DNA from: Acidobacteriaceae bacterium
GTDB lineage: Bacteria > Acidobacteriota > Terriglobia > Terriglobales > Acidobacteriaceae
NCBI GenBank assembly: GCA_003135495.1
Contig: PLBX01000473.1
Coordinates: forward strand, 12,905 to 23,810
Length of the DNA stretch: 10,906 nt
Direction: 5' to 3'
Program-made: the position numbers and the translations under genes
Shown: positions 6,695 through 10,906 of the stretch, in pieces
Numbering within the stretch: position 1 is the first letter of the stretch
Layout of the letters: the number at the start of each line of letters is the position of its first letter
Notes under the pieces: model-generated
Told to the model about the DNA's origin: nothing
What the model saw: only the letters and a program-made list of their open reading frames with translations
Database searches by the model: none

Positions 6695-6724
6695 ATGGTA
6701 ACACGCGGGTGATGAGGGTGGCAA
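6695..6724 (-). promoter_or_regulatory. Candidate sigma-70 promoter of rpsO-pnp
   Basis: On the minus strand TTGCCA (6719-6724; 5 of 6 to TTGACA) is separated by 18 bases from TACCAT (6695-6700; 4 of 6 to TATAAT). This would give a start near 6688 and a leader of roughly 40 bases before the rpsO GTG. The match is moderate. Confidence 0.4.
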
Positions 6725-6799
6725 ACAATCGCCGGGGAGAGTTTTGGGATGGTGCGGAGAGAAAAATCGTTTACCACCAAGGGCACTAAGGTTCACTAA

Positions 6800-6831
6800 G
6801 GAAAGCTCTATGCACGGAAAACTCTATGGAC
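6800..6831. repeat. 16-bp tandem direct repeat, two abutting units
   Basis: Units 6800-6815 (GGAAAGCTCTATGCAC) and 6816-6831 (GGAAAACTCTATGGAC) agree at 14 of 16 positions and abut with no spacer. The copy boundary is exact, which suggests either a recent duplication or a paired protein-binding site. Confidence 0.6.
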
Positions 6832-6884
6832 GAAATGCGTGTTATGAGGGCTTGATAGAAAAACTTTGGCGGATGACTGCAAAG

Positions 6885-6920
6885 AGCGCATGTGCGCTGC
6901 AACTGGTTCAAGGTTATACT
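6885..6920 (+). promoter_or_regulatory. Candidate promoter with operator-like palindrome for the 84-residue gene
   Basis: TATACT (6915-6920) is a good -10 box. No -35 consensus is found at the right distance. That place is largely taken by the palindrome AGCGCA-TG-TGCGCT (6885-6898). A palindrome in the -35 position suggests a regulator-dependent promoter. Both elements are called by eye and untested. Confidence 0.35.
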
Positions 6921-6963
6921 AGAAATAATTCATCATTCGAGGAACATTCTAGAAACAACGGCT

Positions 6964-6990
6964 GGGCTCGAAAGAATGTCTTTGTAGCCC
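6964..6990 (+). promoter_or_regulatory. 5' leader stem-loop upstream of the small-protein gene
   Basis: GGGCT (6964-6968) pairs with AGCCC (6986-6990), then a 2x2 internal mismatch, then AAAGA (6971-6975) with TCTTT (6979-6983) and an ATG loop. It lies inside the predicted ~95-base leader and is followed by an AAT-repeat single-stranded stretch (6993-7006) and the ribosome binding site. It could be a stability or translation-control element. Confidence 0.45.
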
Positions 6991-7007
6991 GCAATAATAA
7001 TAATAAC

Positions 7008-7014
7008 GGGGGGA
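7008..7014 (+). promoter_or_regulatory. Ribosome binding site of the small-protein gene
   Basis: GGGGGGA, 6 bases before ATG 7021, set between an A/T-only AATAAT repeat and the start. It fixes the start at 7021 and argues against the overlapping frame that runs through this site. Confidence 0.6.
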
Positions 7015-7020
7015 TTGTGA

Positions 7021-7275
7021 ATGCCACGAGGCCGATCGACTTTTACCAAACGTCAGAAAGAGCAGGCGCGCCAGCAAAAACAGCGCGATAAAAACGAGAA
7101 GAAAACGCAACGGAAGCAGGACCAACCGGAAGGCGTTGTGGTTAATGAGGAAGAAGAATTGCGTCAGATGCGCGAACATGCCGCCGAACAGGCTGCATTG
7201 TTTGGTATCGGCAGCGATGACGACGAACCTGAACCTGTTGATTTATTCCCGCCCCACAAGCAAGTCAGCCGCTAA
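7021..7275 (+). CDS. Small bipolar-charge protein, function unknown
   Basis: 84 residues from an ATG with a strong ribosome binding site. Residues 1-34 carry 13 Lys/Arg against 4 acidic residues, in a pattern of Lys, Arg and Gln typical of a long basic helix (MPRGRSTFTKRQKEQ...). Residues 43-74 are acidic, with an EEEE run, a helix-like HAAEQAALFGIG segment and DDDEPEP. There is no signal peptide, membrane segment, Cys or known motif. I recall similar uncharacterised proteins with the same MPRGRSTF start in Acidobacteriota and some deltaproteobacteria, but cannot name a family. The basic half could bind RNA or ribosomes and the acidic half could mask it or bind a partner; this is inference from charge and from the RNA-gene neighbourhood. 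It has its own structured leader and a hairpin 5 bases after the stop, so it is probably monocistronic. Confidence 0.8.
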   Translation: MPRGRSTFTKRQKEQARQQKQRDKNEKKTQRKQDQPEGVVVNEEEELRQMREHAAEQAALFGIGSDDDEPEPVDLFPPHKQVSR

Positions 7276-7280
7276 TTAGA

Positions 7281-7314
7281 ATCGCCGGAGCTTGCACTCC
7301 GGCGATGCCAGTTT
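7281..7314 (+). terminator. Hairpin terminator of the small-protein gene
   Basis: Perfect 10-bp stem ATCGCCGGAG / CTCCGGCGAT (7281-7290, 7297-7306) with a CTTGCA loop, 5 bases after the TAA stop. The 3' flank GCCAGTTTTA contains only a short T run set off by five bases, so termination may be weak. The element could also be another member of the intergenic hairpin class. Confidence 0.5.
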
Positions 7315-7344
7315 TAGCCCACTAAAAAATCTATTTCATAGAGG

Positions 7345-7364
7345 GACGGGCGCGGACGCCCGTC
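7345..7364. repeat. GACGGGCG-CGGA-CGCCCGTC hairpin after the helicase stop
   Basis: Perfect 8-bp GC stem with a CGGA loop, ~10 bases beyond the minus-strand helicase stop. It shares GACGGG with the hairpin at 3723-3740 and GGGCG with the one at 8965-8984. No T tract is present. Confidence 0.55.
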
Positions 7365-7374
7365 GCTCCACTTT

Positions 7375-8586
7375 CTAGACAAATACTTCGCCTGGCAATT
7401 TGGTTAAGGTGCGGGAGGCCAGAGTGTTTGCTATGAATCTTTTGGGCTGCTCGCTGGCGGAATTTTTTACTTGTTTGCGTTCGATGCGTAGTCTTAGGGC
7501 CCGCTCGATACTTCGCAGATCCATATTTTCGGCTGCGGAGAATAGCGTTGAGGCGCGTCCCTGCAAGCCAGCGCGTCCAGTGCGGCCTACTCGGTGGATG
7601 AAATCTTCCGCCATCTTCGGCAAGTCGTAGTTGATGACGTGGGCTACATCGTCGACGTGCAAGCCGCGCGATGCAACGTCGGTTGCGACCAGCACTTGAT
7701 ATCGGCCTTCTTGAAATCCGCTCAGGGCGCCGTTGCGCTGCGATTGCGTGCGATCGCCGTGAATCATGGCGACCGAAAAGCCATCCCGTTCCAGATCTTT
7801 CGCCAGCCTTTGAGTGCCGCGCTTGGTGCGGGTAAAGATCAGCGTCTGTCCTTTTTCCGCATAGAGCAGCTGACGCAATACGTCGAGCTTTTCGGAGGGA
7901 CGAACTTCGTAGGCTTCGAGCTGTACGCTCTCCGCGGGCTTCAGTGTTGAACCGAGCGCTACGCGAACCGGATCACGCGTGTAATCACTTACTAGCGAAG
8001 CGACTGATTGCTCCATGGTGGCGGAGTAGCAGAGCGTCTGGCGGCGCTGCGGCAGAATCTGCAGAATGCGCCGGATGGCGGGAAGAAAACCCATATCCAG
8101 CATGCGATCGGCTTCGTCAAGGACGAGGATTTTGACGTTGCGCAAATCGGCGAATTTACGGGTGATGAAATCCTGCAAGCGGCCAGGAGTGGCGATTACA
8201 AATTCGCATCCGGAACGCAGGCTGTGGATCTGGGATTTTTCGGCTACGCCGCCGATTACCAGCGCTGCTTTTGGCAGGTTCTTCTCGCGCAGTTGTTCGT
8301 ACTGCTGGTGGACCTGCATAGCCAATTCGCGGGTGGGCAAAAGCACCAGGGCACGAACGCCCTTTGCGGCTTCTTTCCTGGACGATTCGGCGCGAAGCAT
8401 CTCGATGATTGGAATCAGGAACGCGAGAGTCTTGCCGGTGCCGGTCTGGGCCGTGCCGATCACGTCCTTGCCTTCAAGGGCAGGAGCGATACCGCGGGCC
8501 TGGATGGGGGTAAGGGTAATAAATTGAGCTGCCGCCAGCCTCTGCTGCAAAGAAGCAGATAGGGGCAGTTCTGTAAATGTGGTCAT
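7375..8586 (-). CDS. DEAD-box ATP-dependent RNA helicase, RhlE type
   Basis: Superfamily 2 RNA helicase that unwinds short duplexes in ribosome assembly and mRNA decay. All core motifs are intact over 403 residues: Q motif with TPIQ (26-29), Walker A AQTGTGKT (46-53), PTREL (84-88), TPGR (133-136), DEAD (157-160), SAT (188-190), ATDVASRG (301-308) and HRVGRTGRAG (331-340). The C-terminus beyond the core is short (about 50 residues) and lacks the long basic tail of many RhlE or CsdA proteins, so RNA targeting may depend on partners. The start is ATG 8586; upstream AGAAAGAA is a weak ribosome binding site. It lies convergent to the small charged-protein gene and 1.1 kb past rpsO-pnp. PNPase and RhlE-type helicases work together in some degradosomes, but co-function here is inference. 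Confidence 0.95.
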   Translation of the reverse strand: MTTFTELPLSASLQQRLAAAQFITLTPIQARGIAPALEGKDVIGTAQTGTGKTLAFLIPIIEMLRAESSRKEAAKGVRALVLLPTRELAMQVHQQYEQLREKNLPKAALVIGGVAEKSQIHSLRSGCEFVIATPGRLQDFITRKFADLRNVKILVLDEADRMLDMGFLPAIRRILQILPQRRQTLCYSATMEQSVASLVSDYTRDPVRVALGSTLKPAESVQLEAYEVRPSEKLDVLRQLLYAEKGQTLIFTRTKRGTQRLAKDLERDGFSVAMIHGDRTQSQRNGALSGFQEGRYQVLVATDVASRGLHVDDVAHVINYDLPKMAEDFIHRVGRTGRAGLQGRASTLFSAAENMDLRSIERALRLRIERKQVKNSASEQPKRFIANTLASRTLTKLPGEVFV

Positions 8587-8638
8587 TCGATTGTGTTCTT
8601 TCTGGAGGGGCCTAATGTCAGTATCTCGGACTTGCAGG

Positions 8639-8735
8639 AAGTTCTCAGTTCCCGGTTCTCAGTTCTCAGAGGGACCCCGGAAATAAGCAGGGATCGGCTG
8701 AATACTGAAAATTAAGAACTGGCAACTGAGAACTT
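8639..8735. repeat. GTTCTCAGTT direct and inverted repeat structure
   Basis: The left arm has GTTCTCAGTT twice (8641-8650, 8655-8664). The right arm contains AACTGAGAACTT (8724-8735), the exact reverse complement of 8639-8650, and AGAACTG (8715-8721), complementary to 8660-8666. The arms flank a ~45-base centre and could fold into a long stem-loop. I recall similar strings as dispersed repeats in acidobacterial genomes. Confidence 0.6.
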
Positions 8736-8964
8736 AAACAGTTATCGAGAGTTCGCACTGCCGCTCGCAATTAAATTGGCGCTGGAACCGAACGGCGGGC
8801 AGGAGAGGCGGAGGTGATGCGGATCCAACAGGATCCCCGCTTAACGAGCAAACCGTAGCAAAAGCGTTAATAGCAGTATAGCAGATGCAGGGTCGAGATG
8901 GGGTTACGTTGGGTTATAGCAGAGCGCAACCTGTTAACCAGCCGTGCACCTGGTTCGTGTGTAG

Positions 8965-8984
8965 CGCGGGCGCCCTCGCCCGCG
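8965..8984. repeat. CGCGGGCG-CCCT-CGCCCGCG hairpin
   Basis: Perfect 8-bp GC stem with a CCCT loop, starting 3 bases beyond the stop of the minus-strand glycosidase gene. Same form and position as the hairpins at 3723-3740 and 7345-7364. No T tract. Confidence 0.55.
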
Positions 8985-8986
8985 TC

Positions 8987-10906
8987 TCAGCGCACTGAAA
9001 CGCTACCCCTGAGAACCACTACCGAGGCCGCTGGCAACTCATAGCTTGCGTCTTTCGTTCCATTCTGCTCCGAGCGCACAATGGGCCCGTCCGGATCAGC
9101 CGTGCCATTCGTATAGGCAACAATCGTCCGCGCGCCCGCTTGTTCGGCATGGGCCATGAAGCGGGTTCGGGGAGGGTTCCATTTGTATTGAGCGCTGCCG
9201 AAGGTTGCGATCTCGACTGGACCGGCGAAGCCAACCGACGAATCAGGCTTTCCATATGCCTTGCCTTCAGCTGCGCCGTGAAATGCAATGCGAACCTGAT
9301 GACCATTCTCCTGGTCGCGATTCACTATCATCAGCGACCATTCTCCACCGGGATGCTTCAATGCGTACGCGGTGACCAAGTCGCGGCCGGCTCCGTCTTC
9401 GATGTCGGACTTCGCGGAATAGACCTGATGCTCTTCACCTGTAGGCTGCGCCCACTCCAGATTGATGAGTTGCGCTACGAAGAATTGCGCCAGCGGCTGC
9501 TGAATTTTGTAGGACGCGTCCACCGTGAACATGCCGAATGTTCCGGGAGAGCTGTTGCATCCCGGCTCCATCTGTAGCGGCAGGGAGTGGAAGTAGTAAA
9601 CGCCCTTGGCACCTGCGTCGAGCAACGATCCGATGTAGTCGGCCAGCCACAGACCGGAGAAAACATCCTGATAAGTTTCGCTGGCGGCGGAAGAGAGATT
9701 GCCCTCCGTGATCAACATGGGCACATCGGCGGGAACTCCGTCTTCGCGCCACGTTTGAATGATGTGGCGCATGAGTTCGGGCTCGTCGTATAGAGAGCTC
9801 CACGGAATTCTGCAAGGATCGTACGGATAGTGCTCGAAGGAGAAAAAGGCGAGGTCCTTCATGCGTCCGTGCTGCTTCAGATAGTCGATGAAGCGCACTG
9901 TCCACGACACGCGGCCGCTGGCGTCGGGCCAGACTTCGATGTCTTTGTTTACTCCTTGAAAAGATGGGCCGCCGAGTTTGAGCGTGGGATCGAGGCGATG
10001 GAGCGCGGTCGCCCATTGCAGATAAAGCGCGGCATAATCTTCGGGCAGCATGTATTGTCCGTCGGCCTCCTCGCCCATTTCGACGTAGGAGATGGGATAG
10101 TGGCGATGCTCGAGGTAGGCGATCTCGGCTACGGCGTTGTCGGGAGTGTCATAGAGCAGCGCAACCGGAATCATGGCGGGCAATCCGCGAGTGACGCCGC
10201 TGGTATAGAAAAGGTCGAATCCGACTTGGGCCTGGCGCGTCGATTCCAGATTCGCAGAGGTGTGCCATGGATCGACGGATGAGCAGTATGTTGTTGTCTG
10301 CTCCTGATCGGAGGTGTGGCGGATGGAGTCGTGGAACTCGGCGCCGCCGCTACTTCTTTCAGTAGTGGTTCCCAGGTAGAGTTCGCGGATCGCGTAGCCG
10401 ACGCAGTTGCGCGGATCGCCGGGCCCATCGGCGTCGCAGGTGTTGGAAGACTCGGTCATCCAAATACGAATGAAGCGCACGATAACTGGAGCGTTGACCA
10501 GGCGCAGAGTTTCGGTGCGGCCCTTGCCAGCAATAACAGCGCCCTGCTGAAAAGTTTGCCAGACGCCGCGAGTGGGCAATTTGATGGGATCGTCGCCGGT
10601 CCAATATTGGACAACATAGTGCGTCGCATAAGGCTCGGCCCACGCGATGCGAATGCTGTCGACGGGCTGAGGCTGTGCCAGATCGAGTACGATCCACTGG
10701 GGATGAAGTGCGTCACTTTCGCCCGTGAAATGCTGGGTGAGATACGGATTGCTCTTCCAGAAGGTGTTCACATCGCCGTCGGTAAGGCGCGAGAAGCCGC
10801 TGTTGTCGGTGCCGTCGTTGCGAGTGAATCCGCGACGGGGCAGCGCGTAGCCGTAGGAGTAGCGAAGGTTCTCGGTGGGAACGGCGGAGCCGATGAAATA
10901 GCCCTT
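8987..10906 (-). CDS. Discoidin-domain, clan GH-A-like glycoside hydrolase (5' partial)
   Basis: The frame runs from the TGA at 8987 to the right edge without a stop; the GTG at 10771 is an internal Val, so at least 639 residues are coded and the N-terminus is missing. Near the visible N-terminus is an F5/8 type C (discoidin, CBM32-like) domain: LTDGDVNTFW, WIVLDLAQPQPVDSIRIAW and RFIRIWM. Then comes a probable (beta/alpha)8 hydrolase domain. YVEMGEEADG (near 10052-10087) resembles the acid/base strand of GH79/GH39-type enzymes. LITEGNLSS (Glu codon 9704-9706) fits the nucleophile strand, ~120 residues later. A C-terminal beta-sandwich-like region ends the protein (SLMIVNRDQ...SVVVLRG). Likely role: secreted or surface binding and hydrolysis of a polysaccharide, substrate unknown. 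The signal peptide, if any, is outside the window. A binding protein without catalysis cannot be excluded. Confidence 0.8.
   Translation of the reverse strand, partial: KGYFIGSAVPTENLRYSYGYALPRRGFTRNDGTDNSGFSRLTDGDVNTFWKSNPYLTQHFTGESDALHPQWIVLDLAQPQPVDSIRIAWAEPYATHYVVQYWTGDDPIKLPTRGVWQTFQQGAVIAGKGRTETLRLVNAPVIVRFIRIWMTESSNTCDADGPGDPRNCVGYAIRELYLGTTTERSSGGAEFHDSIRHTSDQEQTTTYCSSVDPWHTSANLESTRQAQVGFDLFYTSGVTRGLPAMIPVALLYDTPDNAVAEIAYLEHRHYPISYVEMGEEADGQYMLPEDYAALYLQWATALHRLDPTLKLGGPSFQGVNKDIEVWPDASGRVSWTVRFIDYLKQHGRMKDLAFFSFEHYPYDPCRIPWSSLYDEPELMRHIIQTWREDGVPADVPMLITEGNLSSAASETYQDVFSGLWLADYIGSLLDAGAKGVYYFHSLPLQMEPGCNSSPGTFGMFTVDASYKIQQPLAQFFVAQLINLEWAQPTGEEHQVYSAKSDIEDGAGRDLVTAYALKHPGGEWSLMIVNRDQENGHQVRIAFHGAAEGKAYGKPDSSVGFAGPVEIATFGSAQYKWNPPRTRFMAHAEQAGARTIVAYTNGTADPDGPIVRSEQNGTKDASYELPAASVVVLRGSVSVR

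Larger units (their letters stand above)
6650..7020. other. Divergent intergenic region between rpsO and the small-protein gene
   Basis: About 370 bases between divergent genes. The left ~75 bases hold the rpsO leader and promoter candidate. In the middle are a CACTAAGG pair (6784-6791 and 6794-6801) and a 16-bp tandem duplication (6800-6831). The right half holds a palindrome, a TATACT box, a TTCTAGAA palindrome and a stem-loop, all preceding the + strand small gene. An open + frame through 6744-7091 exists but has no support as a gene. Confidence 0.65.
8587..8986. other. 400-base gene-free region with inverted repeats
   Basis: Between the helicase start and the 3' end of the next minus-strand gene. 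It contains a GTTCTCAGTT inverted-repeat structure (8639-8735), a GGATCC-centred hairpin with a four-base loop near 8821-8836, a tiny + strand frame after GGAGGTGATG (8817-8858), an AACCAG/CTGGTT inverted repeat near 8937-8955, and a GC-rich hairpin (8965-8984). The helicase promoter should be here but I could not place one. I see no tRNA or other recognised RNA gene. Confidence 0.65.

Noticed and set aside
6744..7091. Open + strand frame of 115 codons overlapping the small-protein start
   Set aside because: It runs through the repeats, palindrome and leader stem, translates the AAT repeat as an Asn run, lacks a ribosome binding site, and overlaps the better-supported gene at 7021 in another frame.
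8008..8562. Open + strand frame of 184 codons inside the helicase gene
   Set aside because: It is antisense to intact DEAD-box motifs, so it is a shadow of the minus-strand coding frame.
8736..8960. Possible tRNA or small RNA gene
   Set aside because: GGTTCGTG near 8952 superficially recalls a T-arm, but no acceptor stem, anticodon arm or matching T-stem could be folded.
9830..10282. Open + strand frame of 150 codons inside the glycosidase gene
   Set aside because: It is antisense to the catalytic-domain region of a gene whose protein is clearly recognisable.
10769..10771. GTG as start of the glycosidase gene
   Set aside because: The same frame continues to the window edge with discoidin-domain residues (LTDGDVNTFW) spanning the GTG, so it is an internal Val codon.

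Overview
The window looks like a chromosomal segment of a soil-type Acidobacteriota (Terriglobia/Koribacter-like). I infer this from the protein style and from a set of short GC-rich intergenic hairpins and 'GTTCTCAGTT' repeats that I associate from memory with these genomes; no search was run. There is no tRNA, rRNA, CRISPR array or insertion sequence that I can see.

Left part (1-3396, + strand): three closely spaced genes matching, in order, the enzymes that make polyprenyl-phosphate-linked D-arabinofuranose: a HAD/UbiA fusion resembling decaprenylphosphoryl-5-phosphoribose (DPPR) synthase (5' end outside the window), a DprE1-type FAD oxidase, and a DprE2-type short-chain reductase. Together they could take PRPP and polyprenyl phosphate to polyprenyl-P-ribose and then, by 2'-epimerisation, to polyprenyl-P-arabinose. 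No arabinosyltransferase is in view.

Middle (3397-6743): a repeat-rich convergent gap with a minus-strand terminator, then the classic rpsO-pnp pair on the minus strand (ribosomal protein S15 followed by polynucleotide phosphorylase). PNPase carries an unusual ~130-residue C-terminal tail ending in Arg/Gly-rich low complexity. A strong stem-loop lies between the two genes.

Right part: a gene-free leader with tandem repeats, a palindrome and a stem-loop precedes a small + strand gene for an 84-residue protein with a basic half and an acidic half. It converges with a minus-strand RhlE-type DEAD-box RNA helicase. After a 400-base gap with inverted repeats comes a minus-strand gene, open at the right window edge, for a discoidin (F5/8 C) plus glycoside-hydrolase-like protein.

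The S15, PNPase and DEAD-box genes form an RNA-metabolism neighbourhood. The arabinose-lipid cassette and the glycosidase point to cell-surface polysaccharide work. The most notable items are the candidate lipid-linked arabinose cassette with its built-in HAD phosphatase, the RG-tailed PNPase, the structured leader and unknown small charged protein, and a family of small hairpins placed at gene 3' ends.
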